A stretch of DNA of 64,000 bases from an uncultured Flavobacterium sp. GTDB lineage: Bacteria; Bacteroidota; Bacteroidia; Flavobacteriales; Flavobacteriaceae. Below are positions 1-7,955 of this stretch, in pieces. Positions within the stretch are counted from its first letter, which is position 1; every line of letters starts with the position of its first letter. The stretch lies in assembly GCF_951805225.1 (NCBI RefSeq), contig NZ_OX638201.1, forward strand, positions 1,426,001 through 1,490,000. Reading direction: 5' to 3'. The translations under genes were made by a program, and so were the position numbers. The notes beneath the pieces are model-generated. The model was given only the letters and a program-made list of their open reading frames with translations, was not told the DNA's origin and did no database searches.

Positions 1-376
1 TTCCGCTTTCCAGTAATTTATAATCGTCAATTATATTATAAGAAAGTCCCGCAGAAATTGCCCAAAGTCCCGCCGATTCTTTGGCGATATCGTGGCGATC
101 TGTATCTGCGCCGCGAACAATTCCGGCAATAATTAGAATTGCAGGATCATTGATTTCATACTTTTTAACGATGTAATCAAATGTACTTTGATCATTATAA
201 TGCGTAAACTCAACATCTGGAATATCAAACGGAATTGCATTTAATTCTTTGGCTTTGTCCAAAACAAGACTAAAAGGCACATAAATAAATTCTGCTTCCT
301 GGTCAACAAATTTTTTAATTAACCAAGGACATGCAATTCGATCTATTTTTGGTCGTTCTCGGGTAATCCACTTCAT
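1..376 (-). CDS. ChrB-type chromate resistance domain protein (partial, 3' end outside window)
   Basis: The reverse strand opens with MKWITRERPKIDRIACPWLI and runs about 125 codons without a stop to the window edge. The 'W-x-T-R-x-R-P-x-x-D-R-I-A-C-P-W-L-I' start, followed by 'AEFIYVP', is characteristic of the C-terminal ChrB / chromate-resistance domain, a family linked to chromate resistance, often beside the chromate exporter ChrA. Later segments (DPAILIIAGIVRGAD, AKESAGLWAISAGL) also fit. The gene starts directly with this domain, so it is a stand-alone ChrB-C protein rather than the two-domain regulator. Whether chrA lies further left cannot be seen. Family recognition is by eye; a role in metal tolerance is inference. 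Confidence 0.75.
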   Translation of the reverse strand, partial: MKWITRERPKIDRIACPWLIKKFVDQEAEFIYVPFSLVLDKAKELNAIPFDIPDVEFTHYNDQSTFDYIVKKYEINDPAILIIAGIVRGADTDRHDIAKESAGLWAISAGLSYNIIDDYKLLESG

Positions 377-447
377 TTTAAAAGATTAAAGGTGTTTTGC
401 TTCTCAAATCTACTTTATTTTTATTTATAAATTTAATCTTCAAAAAT

Positions 448-849
448 TTAAATATTCTCATGCCAATCATGTCCACATCCGTTTTTACATTCCGTTTCGC
501 GACGTTCTGTATCTGTGATTTTAAAAATCCATAGAAGCGAAATAATTATTTTTTCATATTCATTTTCGGGTAATTCCCTTAATTTCTGGAAGGCAATTTT
601 AGTTGGGAATTTAGTAAGTAAAACTATCGGAGTAAAAGTTTGTTTTAGTGGAGTACTAGAAATCGCTTTCTGATAAGAAGGAGTGCTATAAGTGGCCTTT
701 TCTGGAATAGAATTAAAAATGAAAAAAATTAGAGTATTGAATGTTTTCTTAAAATCGAAGTCTGAATTGTTTAAGATTAACGCTACTCCCTCATTAAATT
801 CTATTCTGTTTTGAGCTATTAAATTTATTTGTTTTTCGATTATATCCAT
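448..849 (-). CDS. DUF5958-like small protein
   Basis: A 133-residue protein. Its N-terminal part (INLIAQNRIEFNEGVALI) and its cysteine/histidine-rich C-terminus (RRETECKNGCGHDWHENI) resemble the DUF5958 family, in which a conserved 'RR-x-x-x-C-x-x-G-C-x-H-x-W-H' end is typical. That end could bind a metal, but this is inference. No signal peptide or membrane segment is seen, so it is probably cytoplasmic. It stands alone, about 70 bp from the ChrB-like gene on the same strand. The family has no assigned function that I know of. Confidence 0.7.
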   Translation of the reverse strand: MDIIEKQINLIAQNRIEFNEGVALILNNSDFDFKKTFNTLIFFIFNSIPEKATYSTPSYQKAISSTPLKQTFTPIVLLTKFPTKIAFQKLRELPENEYEKIIISLLWIFKITDTERRETECKNGCGHDWHENI

Positions 850-874
850 TTAATAAAAACGTAAAATTTTATAT

Positions 875-908
875 AAAAAAGCCACTTCTATATCGGAAAT
901 GGCTTTTC
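875..908 (-). terminator. Rho-independent terminator of the beta-propeller gene
   Basis: An inverted repeat (AAAGCCACTT / AAATGGCTTT) follows the stop of the reverse-strand gene at 913-2127. On the minus strand it is followed by a T-run. Confidence 0.75.
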
Positions 909-912
909 TTTT

Positions 913-2127
913 TTATTGTCTAATTTTCTTTACAAATGCGCTATAAGCATTGTCTTTAATAGAAGTTCGGAGATAAACTTCGTTTTCGTCTTTTGTTTTA
1001 AATTCAAACTGAATTAAAGCTGCATCAGAATAATAAAATAAGGAATCATCATTTGCAAACTCAAGATTTGAAATAGGTTTTGTGGTTAATTTTGCCTCAA
1101 ATGCTATTTCGCCATTCGTAATGTCAATTTGAAAAAGTTTTGCTTTATGCGTATATCCAAATATATTATCACTTTCCTCAAGAATGTATTCGATATTGTC
1201 GTCTTTAAAATCCGTTTTCCAAAGCTGAGTTCCTGTTTTAGAATCTAACGCATATAGAGAAGAAACAGTTGTTCCTTGCGCTGCAAAATATATTTTTTTG
1301 TCTTTGCAAACGATACGATCTTTAATATTAGATTGATTTTCATCTAATTTAAATTGCCATAAAATATCCGGTTTATTTGGACTTAAAGCATAAACTATAT
1401 CTTTTTCATTTGCAATAAATACATTTTCACCATCAGTTACAGGTTTTCCGTGTATAGGTTCTTCAAAGCTTTTTTGGTAAATAAGTTTTCCTGTATTTGC
1501 TTCAAAACTATAGAATTGAGTTCCGCTTTGAGTAAAAACTTTATTGTCAAAATAGAGAACCGAAATATCATTGTTTGTAGAATCTAATTTATAGTTCCAT
1601 ATTAAACTACCATCTTTTAGATCAAGCGCATAAATATTATTATTTGGACTTTGAGTTGTAATAAACAGTTTTCCGTCATGAATTACAGGAATTTGATCTT
1701 TTAGTATAATTTGATCAGTAATATTTCCTAATCTTGTTTTCCAAAAAATGGCTCCGGTTTGATTATCAATTGCAAAAATTTCACCATTAATAAACGGAAC
1801 GTACACTACTCCATCTAATAATGTTATTTGATTTGCACACATTTCGGTGTGATTATCTGTAGCTTTTACGGTCCAGGCGATTGTCTCAGATTCTAAATCA
1901 AATGCAAAAAGAGAACCATCGTAATCGTAAATTAAAACCAAAGCTTCGTCTAATGGAACTTTTGTAACAGGTTTTATTGCTTTATTAGTAACGATATCAT
2001 TAACGGTTAATTCTTTATTGTTTGAATAACTGTTTTTGCCAATTTTTGAAGTGCTTGGCGCTTGCCCAAAAGTATTTACGACTGTAAATACAAGTAAAAG
2101 AGTTATTAGATTTTTTTTCATTTGCAA
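913..2127 (-). CDS. Secreted PQQ-like beta-propeller repeat protein
   Basis: 404 residues with an N-terminal signal peptide (MKKNLITLLLVFTVVNTFGQA after an initial MQ) ending in a G-Q-A cleavage site common in Flavobacteria. The mature part is a run of PQQ-type blades of about 40 residues: 'YVPFINGEIFAIDNQTGAIF', 'IYALDLKDGSLIWNY', 'VYALSPNKPDILWQF', 'LYALDSKTGTQLWKT'. These A-x-D-x-x-T/D-G-x-x-x-W repeats define the fold, which is related to BamB and quinoprotein dehydrogenases. No catalytic dehydrogenase residues were recognised, so it is more likely a binding or scaffold protein at the periplasmic face. The gene is monocistronic and has its own terminator. Confidence 0.85.
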   Translation of the reverse strand: MQMKKNLITLLLVFTVVNTFGQAPSTSKIGKNSYSNNKELTVNDIVTNKAIKPVTKVPLDEALVLIYDYDGSLFAFDLESETIAWTVKATDNHTEMCANQITLLDGVVYVPFINGEIFAIDNQTGAIFWKTRLGNITDQIILKDQIPVIHDGKLFITTQSPNNNIYALDLKDGSLIWNYKLDSTNNDISVLYFDNKVFTQSGTQFYSFEANTGKLIYQKSFEEPIHGKPVTDGENVFIANEKDIVYALSPNKPDILWQFKLDENQSNIKDRIVCKDKKIYFAAQGTTVSSLYALDSKTGTQLWKTDFKDDNIEYILEESDNIFGYTHKAKLFQIDITNGEIAFEAKLTTKPISNLEFANDDSLFYYSDAALIQFEFKTKDENEVYLRTSIKDNAYSAFVKKIRQ

Positions 2128-2336
2128 AATTTGGGGTTCATGATTTGATCTCTTTTGTTTGACAATAAGCTTGCCAAATAAAATAATATCTATGCCAAAT
2201 GTAGTGAAAAATCATTTTAGCATTTTAGATGATATTATACTTCATTTGTTTTTTTGAATCTCCTTGGTCTTAAACAGTATCAAGTATTGTATTTGTTTGA
2301 TTTTTTGTTATTTTTACAGTCAATAATAAAACAAAT

Positions 2337-2375
2337 ATGAACAGAAAAGGTTGTCTTCCTCCGCCAAGATTTTAA
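2337..2375 (+). CDS. Putative leader peptide MNRKGCLPPPRF
   Basis: A complete 12-codon ORF (ATG to TAA) in the 5' leader of the DMT transporter. It encodes MNRKGCLPPPRF. Three consecutive prolines near the end are a well-known ribosome-stalling motif that needs EF-P, and the peptide also contains one cysteine. A promoter-like TTTG...TATTTTTA pattern lies just upstream. Position, size and the PPP motif suggest a regulatory upstream ORF, but translation is not shown, and an ORF this short can arise by chance. Confidence 0.4.
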   Translation: MNRKGCLPPPRF

Positions 2376-2397
2376 TATTTCTTAGAAATTTAAAAGT

Positions 2398-2436
2398 ATG
2401 ACTCGAATATTTTATTCGCTGTTTTGTTGTACTTAG
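2398..2436 (+). CDS. Second putative leader peptide MTRIFYSLFCCT
   Basis: A second complete 12-codon ORF (ATG to TAG), 22 bp after the first and 62 bp before the transporter start. It encodes MTRIFYSLFCCT, with two adjacent cysteine codons near the end. It could be a sensing peptide in the same leader, but AT-rich leaders give such ORFs by chance, so support is weak. Confidence 0.25.
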   Translation: MTRIFYSLFCCT

Positions 2437-2498
2437 AATTCTCGATTAAATTTTAATTTTAAAATCTTGTCCTTAAACGGATTGGTAGATACTTTTTT

Positions 2499-3368
2499 AT
2501 GAAAAAATCATATTTATTATTACACTTTGCTGTAATACTAGCCGGCTTTACCGGTATTTTTGGAAAACTCATTTCCCTCAATGAAGCTTTATTAACTTGG
2601 TACAGAGTATTATTTTCGGCCGTTATTCTATTTTTAATTCTAAAACTTTTCAAAATAACTAATCGAACTACATTAAAAGGAAAGTTTGATATTGCAAAAA
2701 TAGGTTTACTAATCACGATACATTGGGTTTTCTTTTATGCAAGTATTAAATATTCTAATATTTCTATAGGCGTTATTTGTTATTGTTTGACAAGTTTTTT
2801 TACTGCGATTTTTAAACCTTTGATTGAAAAGTCGAAGTTTAAAATCACCGAATTATTATTAAGTGCGTTGACATTGTTTGGTATCAGTCTGATTTTTCAT
2901 TTTGATAGTTCTTATCAGTTGGCGATAGCGTTGGGTGTTGTTTCATCGGCTTTTGCAGCACTTTATACAATTTATAATGAAAGATTAGTGAAAGTTCACA
3001 ATTCCATGATTATCAATTATTATCAAATGATTGGCGGAACAATTGGTTTAGGTATTTTACTTCCGGTTTACCTTTGTTTTTTTCCTGTAGAAAGTTTTAT
3101 TCCAGATTTAAAAGATACCTTTTATCTGCTTTTGTTATCACTTTTCTGTACAGTTGGCTTGTATGTTTCTTTTGCCGAAGTATTAAAAAAGATTCCTGCT
3201 TTTACTGTTAATCTAAGTTTCAATCTTGAACCCATTTATGCCATTATTTTAGCATTTATGTTTTTTGATGAAAGCAAGGAAGTAAATAGTTCATTTTATA
3301 TCGGATTGCTTTTTGTTATGATTTCGGTTGTTCTGCAATCGATAATTTCTTTAAGGAAAAGCAAATAG
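2499..3368 (+). CDS. EamA/DMT-superfamily membrane transporter
   Basis: 289 residues with about ten hydrophobic segments and the internal duplication of two EamA halves, for example 'LNEALLTWYRVLFSAVILFL' in the first and 'VNLSFNLEPIYAIILAFMFF' in the second. The latter is the typical 'N-L-x-P-x-x-A-x-x-x-x-x-x-F-x-E' C-terminal signature of RhaT/YdcZ/EamA exporters. Such proteins move small metabolites, often amino acids or drugs, across the inner membrane; the substrate is unknown here. The gene is single, follows a long leader with two tiny ORFs and ends at a strong terminator. Confidence 0.9.
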   Translation: MKKSYLLLHFAVILAGFTGIFGKLISLNEALLTWYRVLFSAVILFLILKLFKITNRTTLKGKFDIAKIGLLITIHWVFFYASIKYSNISIGVICYCLTSFFTAIFKPLIEKSKFKITELLLSALTLFGISLIFHFDSSYQLAIALGVVSSAFAALYTIYNERLVKVHNSMIINYYQMIGGTIGLGILLPVYLCFFPVESFIPDLKDTFYLLLLSLFCTVGLYVSFAEVLKKIPAFTVNLSFNLEPIYAIILAFMFFDESKEVNSSFYIGLLFVMISVVLQSIISLRKSK

Positions 3369-3390
3369 ATTATAAAGTAATAATTTGCTT

Positions 3391-3428
3391 AAAAGGCACA
3401 AGTATTCAGTTCTTGTGCCTTTTTTTGT
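3391..3428 (+). terminator. Rho-independent terminator of the EamA gene
   Basis: Perfect 10-bp stem AAGGCACAAG / CTTGTGCCTT followed by seven T residues, just after the transporter stop. Confidence 0.9.
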
Positions 3429-3605
3429 TTTAGATTTAAATTCTGTTTTCAATTATCGAGTTATAAATTATTGAAATATTTTTCAGCTAGTTTTCCAACC
3501 TTTTCTATCTAATTGTTATCAATAAATAATAACGATGAATATTCGGGTATTTCATTTAATAATCTATATTTTAGACTTTTTAATTCTTATTTAAGCAAGT
3601 AATAT

Positions 3606-5423
3606 ATGTTGAAAACAAAAGGATTGATTCTGTTTTTTTTGATGCTGTTTAATTATACATTTGCTCAGCCGGGATATGTACAGATTAATAAGAATCTGAA
3701 TGATTTTTCAGAAGCTGAAATTGGGCAGGGTAAAAATGACCCTTACCGTTACTATAGGTTTACTTTTATTATCGATTCGACAACCAATTTAGACAGATTA
3801 GAGCTTTTATCCTCCTTTCGATCGTTAACTTTTGTAATTGATCTTCCGGCGATTCCAAAAGAATTTAGTGCTGTGGAATTTGAGAACTTATCATCTTTAA
3901 ATATTCGACTTGGGACTAATTTTGTTAGTTTAAAAGAGTTTTCGAATATAAAAGCTAAAAATCTCGAAAACTTAACTATTAGTTTCAAATCCAATCTTCA
4001 GGATCTTGACGGATTACAACATCTTACAAATTTAAAATTCTTATCAATATTTAATTTTAAAGGAAAAAACCTTCCGGATGAATTTGAAAAACTTACTTCG
4101 TTGTCTTCTATAAGGTTTGATTTATCAGATATAGAGAATATTGACGTTCTAAGTAAGATGGAGAAATTAAGTAGTATATATTTAAAATGCGGGAAACTTA
4201 AAAGCTTTCCTCGATTTAAATTAAATAATACTATTGAAGAACTTGATTTATACACTGGATCCGGTTTTAATGATTATGACAACATTAGCACATTGCAAAA
4301 ACTAACCAGACTAACTATTTTTGATGGTGCTATGACAAATTTTCCTTCTAATTTAAGTAAAGATCTTCGAACCGTAAGTTTATATAATTTGCGATTATTA
4401 GAGGATATTTCAGAACTTGCAAAATATCAAAAACTTTCTTCAATTCATTTATATAAAACAGGATTAAAAAAATTAAGAGGTGATTTTTCGGCACTAAAAT
4501 TATATGATTTCACGATTTCAGAAAACGATTCCTTAAGCTCTATAGAAGCATTATCAACCATAACGTCATTAGATAAAATCGAGATTAAAGATTTACCATC
4601 TTTAGAAAAAATTGATTTTGACATGAGTAAATGCAATTTCAAAAGAATATCTTTATCACATCTTCCTAATCTTAAAAATATTGATGGAATTTGCAGTAAT
4701 ATTTCTTTAGAATATTTGTCACTATCCAAAACTGGAATGAAAGATTTACCGACAAATTTTTATAAATTAGAAAAGCTTAAAGGTGTATATTTTGCTTATA
4801 ATGATCAATTAACAGATATTTATAATCTGCGAGATATGAAATCCTTAGAGAAAGTGGAGTTCTACCAATGTCATCAATTGAAGAATATTCCATCTTCATT
4901 TTCAAGCAATTCGAATTTAATAGAATTAAGACTTCAATTGATGAAAGGATTGATTAATGTGGGCGGAATTTCAAATTTAAAAAGTTTAAAAAAATTGCAT
5001 ATCAGTTCGCTTAATAAGGCTTTTTCTTTACCTGTAGATTTAGAAAAATCAAAAAAAATCGAAGAAATCGCTATTAGTGGAACTGATAATATTTCGATGA
5101 TTAAAAATTTAAAAGAATTAAAATTTTTAGCGTTTAATGGTTTATCAAAAATTCCAGTTTCTCTTTATACAAACGAAAATCTCGAATTTTTTGAACTTTA
5201 TAACAGTCCTATAAAAGATCTGTCTTCTTTAATACAATTCAAAAAACTGAAAGAACTACGTTTAGGAGAAAATCCTAATTTGGTAAAAATTCCTGATCTG
5301 AAAAAGTTTAAGTCTTTGAATAAGATTTATATTGTACGGAACAAAAAATTAAACATTCCAAAACACTATAATGATATATATGATGGAGATGTATACGATA
5401 ATGGACGTCAAAAAAAACAATAA
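3606..5423 (+). CDS. Secreted leucine-rich repeat protein
   Basis: 605 residues. The first 20 (MLKTKGLILFFLMLFNYTFA) form a signal peptide ending before QPG. The rest is a run of leucine-rich repeats of about 22-25 residues ('LQHLTNLKFLSIFNFKGKNLP', 'LEKLKGVYFAYNDQLTDIYN', 'FKKLKELRLGENPNLVKIPDL'). No membrane anchor, catalytic domain or Por-secretion C-terminal domain was recognised, so it is probably an exported binding protein. It is followed at 18 bp by a small gene and then by lipoproteins, suggesting an accessory surface locus. The repeats are irregular and AT-rich. LRR architecture is clear; the ligand is unknown. Confidence 0.85.
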   Translation: MLKTKGLILFFLMLFNYTFAQPGYVQINKNLNDFSEAEIGQGKNDPYRYYRFTFIIDSTTNLDRLELLSSFRSLTFVIDLPAIPKEFSAVEFENLSSLNIRLGTNFVSLKEFSNIKAKNLENLTISFKSNLQDLDGLQHLTNLKFLSIFNFKGKNLPDEFEKLTSLSSIRFDLSDIENIDVLSKMEKLSSIYLKCGKLKSFPRFKLNNTIEELDLYTGSGFNDYDNISTLQKLTRLTIFDGAMTNFPSNLSKDLRTVSLYNLRLLEDISELAKYQKLSSIHLYKTGLKKLRGDFSALKLYDFTISENDSLSSIEALSTITSLDKIEIKDLPSLEKIDFDMSKCNFKRISLSHLPNLKNIDGICSNISLEYLSLSKTGMKDLPTNFYKLEKLKGVYFAYNDQLTDIYNLRDMKSLEKVEFYQCHQLKNIPSSFSSNSNLIELRLQLMKGLINVGGISNLKSLKKLHISSLNKAFSLPVDLEKSKKIEEIAISGTDNISMIKNLKELKFLAFNGLSKIPVSLYTNENLEFFELYNSPIKDLSSLIQFKKLKELRLGENPNLVKIPDLKKFKSLNKIYIVRNKKLNIPKHYNDIYDGDVYDNGRQKKQ

Positions 5424-5441
5424 TAAAACAAGAAAATAGAT

Positions 5442-5792
5442 ATGAAGAAATATGAATTGTATTTCAAGGAAACTTTAATTGGATCTTTGACGGAAACAAA
5501 CTGGGAAATGAGAAGTTATGGAGACATAATCTTTGCTTTTGATTATTTGGCAGAATTTCCTGAGAATCCACGTTTGGCTGACTTCATCAAGCTTTCTATT
5601 GAAGTAAGCCGATCTATAGACGAAGGAAATGAAGAAGAACAAGACAGATTGGTTGAGGAAGAAAATAACTATCTTGATCTAATATATAGCTCAGATTGGT
5701 TGTTGTTGAATGATAAAGGCGAAACTGAAAAAACGCTCTGCCCAATGTTTCATGAAAATAATGAAATTACTTGGCAAGTAGATTTTAAGTAA
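5442..5792 (+). CDS. Hypothetical protein, 116 aa
   Basis: Small, acidic, probably cytoplasmic protein without signal peptide. It opens with a beta-like 'KKYELYFKETLIGSLTETNWEMRSYGDIIFAFDYL' section, followed by a helical acidic stretch (SIDEGNEEEQDRLVEEENNY). I do not recognise the family. It starts 18 bp after the LRR gene and precedes a lipoprotein at 33 bp, so it is probably in the same transcript. The pattern of a small acidic partner next to a repeat protein is suggestive but not diagnostic. Confidence 0.7.
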   Translation: MKKYELYFKETLIGSLTETNWEMRSYGDIIFAFDYLAEFPENPRLADFIKLSIEVSRSIDEGNEEEQDRLVEEENNYLDLIYSSDWLLLNDKGETEKTLCPMFHENNEITWQVDFK

Positions 5793-5825
5793 ATTCCTGT
5801 ATTAGAGACTTAACAAAAATAATAA

Positions 5826-6308
5826 ATGAAAAAAATATCTCTCCTGCTCCTATTGTTCTTATTTGTTTCATGCAATTCTAATAGAAATATTTGCGGAACT
5901 TATAGATCTAATTTTGCGCAGCTTGGCTTTTTTGTAACTACAATAAAATTTAATGCCGATAGTACGGTGAAATATAAAATGGCTGGAGATTTAATGAATG
6001 AAGAATTGACAGGAAAATATAAAATCTCAATAAATATTGTCTATATAAAGTTTGATAAACTAAAATACGATACAGCAGCAGATACTTTATCATTTGATGA
6101 ATTGATGGAAATGCCAATTGATACAAATCAGTATAAAAATACGCATTTGTATGATTTAAAACATGAAAATGGAATTCCGTATCATCTAAAATATAAAATA
6201 AAACACAATAAACTTTTGGTTTATCATATGCAAACAGGCAAAATTGTTCGACGAGCTAAAGGTTCAAAAAGAATTGCAAAATTTTATTTAAGAAAACTCC
6301 CTAATTAA
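5826..6308 (+). CDS. Small lipoprotein, 160 aa
   Basis: A lipoprotein signal is evident: MKKISLLLLLFLFVSCNS, with the lipobox ending in Cys16. The mature part has a lipocalin-like beginning, 'CGTYRSNFAQLGFFVTTIKFNADSTVKYKMAGDL', with 'GKYKISINIVYIKF', which resembles extracellular sensor-like proteins that monitor 'tension' between strands. No family is assigned. It ends with a very basic segment (KIVRRAKGSKRIAKFYLRK). It sits 33 bp after the previous gene, in the accessory cluster at 3.6-7.3 kb. Confidence 0.75.
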   Translation: MKKISLLLLLFLFVSCNSNRNICGTYRSNFAQLGFFVTTIKFNADSTVKYKMAGDLMNEELTGKYKISINIVYIKFDKLKYDTAADTLSFDELMEMPIDTNQYKNTHLYDLKHENGIPYHLKYKIKHNKLLVYHMQTGKIVRRAKGSKRIAKFYLRKLPN

Positions 6309-6353
6309 TATATTTAGTTTGATTTAAAATTACAATAAATACAAAGTCACATA

Positions 6354-6614
6354 ATGAATATAGAACTGCCAATAATGTTTAGAATAGAATTAAAAGGTAA
6401 AACTGGCGAGGAATATCTGGATCATATTACAAATATTTTAGACAATTATTGCAGAGAACGAAAGCTATTATTTTTTGTGCAACAAGGTATAGACTTTATA
6501 GAGGGATTTGTAGACTATTCTGTAAATCTGGGAAGAAGAACTGAATTAATTGAAGATTTTAGAAACGAAATAGAAAAGATAGACAACAAAATAGAGATTG
6601 TATATTGTCACTAA
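6354..6614 (+). CDS. Small protein resembling YggL (DUF469)
   Basis: 86 residues. The order 'F-R-I-E-L...L-D-H-I-T-N-I-L-D-N-Y-C-R-E-R-K-L-L-F...E-G-F-V-D-Y' followed by an acidic helix resembles the YggL/DUF469 family, whose E. coli member binds the large ribosomal subunit. The match is weak and made by eye: the glycine-rich loop usual in YggL is replaced by FFVQQGIDF. The gene overlaps no neighbour; the next gene starts 22 bp after its stop. Confidence 0.6.
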   Translation: MNIELPIMFRIELKGKTGEEYLDHITNILDNYCRERKLLFFVQQGIDFIEGFVDYSVNLGRRTELIEDFRNEIEKIDNKIEIVYCH

Positions 6615-6636
6615 TCGTAATAAGCCTTATAGAAAA

Positions 6637-7278
6637 ATGAAAAAAAGTATTGCAATATTGATTTTAGTAACAATCGGGCTTTTTTCCTGTAAGCAGGATA
6701 GTAAATCAACGTCAGATTCGGTAAAAAATGCCCAAAGTAAAAAACTGGATAAAAATGTTTACACTAAATATGTATATACAGATTCTGACGGCGGAAGTGT
6801 AACAATACAAAACAGTTTTCCAAAAGGCGGAATAAGATATACAGATTCTAAAGGCGATGTATATGTTTACGCTGTATTTTGGACCCAAATAAGCAATCAA
6901 ACTGATAATCCTCTTGAACTGAATATTGACTTTCCTCCAGATTCATTTGAGATTCCGACATTTCCGGGTAAATACTTTAAAGTATTGATTCCTAAAGATA
7001 AGATGACGCTTGAAAAAGTGCCTTTGTATAATTATGGTTTGACAGATTTAAATACTTTTTTTGATAAAAATATTGATAAATCGTCTTCGCTGAAAAAAAC
7101 TATTAACCCAAAAGAATCGAGTGCTTTTTATGTCGTAACGCTCCGCTTGTTTAAAGGAGTTGGTGGTGTTTTGCGAACAGAACTTAGCCTAAAAGGGCAA
7201 AATCTTTATTATAAAATAAACGATAAAGAAATTCAGTGCGGAATTATTAATTTAAAAAATTTAATATTAGAAAAATAA
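6637..7278 (+). CDS. Lipoprotein, 213 aa
   Basis: The ATG at 6637 gives MKKSIAILILVTIGLFSCKQ, a textbook lipoprotein signal with lipobox Cys18. A longer frame from a TTG at 6598 would overlap the preceding gene and hide the signal, so 6637 is preferred. The mature protein has a low-complexity Ser/Lys linker, then a beta-rich domain ('VTIQNSFPKGGIRYTDSKGDVYVYAVFW', 'LELNIDFPPDSFEIP'). No family is recognised. It closes the accessory cluster and ends at a bidirectional terminator. Confidence 0.8.
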   Translation: MKKSIAILILVTIGLFSCKQDSKSTSDSVKNAQSKKLDKNVYTKYVYTDSDGGSVTIQNSFPKGGIRYTDSKGDVYVYAVFWTQISNQTDNPLELNIDFPPDSFEIPTFPGKYFKVLIPKDKMTLEKVPLYNYGLTDLNTFFDKNIDKSSSLKKTINPKESSAFYVVTLRLFKGVGGVLRTELSLKGQNLYYKINDKEIQCGIINLKNLILEK

Positions 7279-7298
7279 ATATACAGTATTACAGAAAA

Positions 7299-7329
7299 TA
7301 AAAAAGAGACGAATAAAGTCTCTTTTTTG
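7299..7329. terminator. Bidirectional terminator between convergent genes
   Basis: AAAAAGAGAC, a 7-base loop, then GTCTCTTTTTT. A-runs and T-runs on both sides let it serve the lipoprotein gene (+) and the XRE gene (-). Confidence 0.8.
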
Positions 7330-7353
7330 AATTAATATATCTTGTATAAAAGC

Positions 7354-7761
7354 TTATTTATCTTTTAATAATTTCTCTAAAGCTTTAATATGCTCCTCTT
7401 TAGATTTTAAAAGTTCAAGATTTAATCTTTTAATTTCTTCTAAAGCTTCGATCCATTTATCTACTGGATTTATATTGAAATTTGGATAATAATTATATCC
7501 ATTAGAATGATCATTAAAAGTATTAGAAATGATATTTATTGCTTGTTCTTCGTCAAAGTTCTGAAACGCTTCAACAGGAATTCTCAACGCGCCCGAAATT
7601 TGTTTCAACAGATTATCTTCAATAACATCTTTCTGCTCGAGCATAGAAATTTTCTTTTGATTCCAGTCATTTCCCAAATCAAAAGCCAATCCTTCTTGTT
7701 TGATGCCAAGCATTTCTCTAAAACGTTTTACGTTTCTTCCTTGATGTATTTTTTGTTCCAT
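7354..7761 (-). CDS. XRE-family helix-turn-helix regulator with coiled-coil tail
   Basis: 135 residues from the ATG giving MEQKIHQGRN; a longer frame starts at a TTG and is not preferred. Residues about 5-65 form a Cro/C1-type HTH ('GRNVKRFREMLGIKQEGLAF', 'KKISMLEQKDVIEDNLLKQI'). The C-terminus (IEALEEIKRLNLELLKSKEEHIKALEKLL) is a heptad-rich helix likely to dimerise. This arrangement is common in Bacteroidota as a stand-alone DNA-binding regulator. Targets are unknown. It is monocistronic and shares a terminator with the opposing lipoprotein gene. Confidence 0.85.
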   Translation of the reverse strand: MEQKIHQGRNVKRFREMLGIKQEGLAFDLGNDWNQKKISMLEQKDVIEDNLLKQISGALRIPVEAFQNFDEEQAINIISNTFNDHSNGYNYYPNFNINPVDKWIEALEEIKRLNLELLKSKEEHIKALEKLLKDK

Positions 7762-7955
7762 AATGAGTATCAATTTTCCGAAGGCTTAAATATAAAGCCA
7801 TTTAGGTTAAAATTTTGAATTTCAAAGATAAATAAATATCCCGTAAATTATCTATTTGTCAGATATTATACTAATTCTATCTATGTCTTACTCCAATGTT
7901 TTCTTATGTAATCATAAATACTAAAATAGTAAATCTAGTTAAGAGCTAGTTCTCT

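Larger units (their letters stand above)
2128..2498. other. Intergenic region holding promoters and two very short ORFs
   Basis: A 371-bp divergent region between the propeller gene and the DMT transporter. Apart from promoter-like TTTG/TAtttTTA stretches near 2290-2320, it contains two 12-codon ORFs at 2337-2375 and 2398-2436, described separately. The distance from the probable promoter to the transporter start (about 170 bp) implies a long 5' leader. Confidence 0.55.

Noticed and set aside
6598..6636. Extended N-terminus of the 6637 lipoprotein from a TTG codon
   Set aside because: It would overlap the preceding gene and bury a clean lipoprotein signal; ATG 6637 is preferred.
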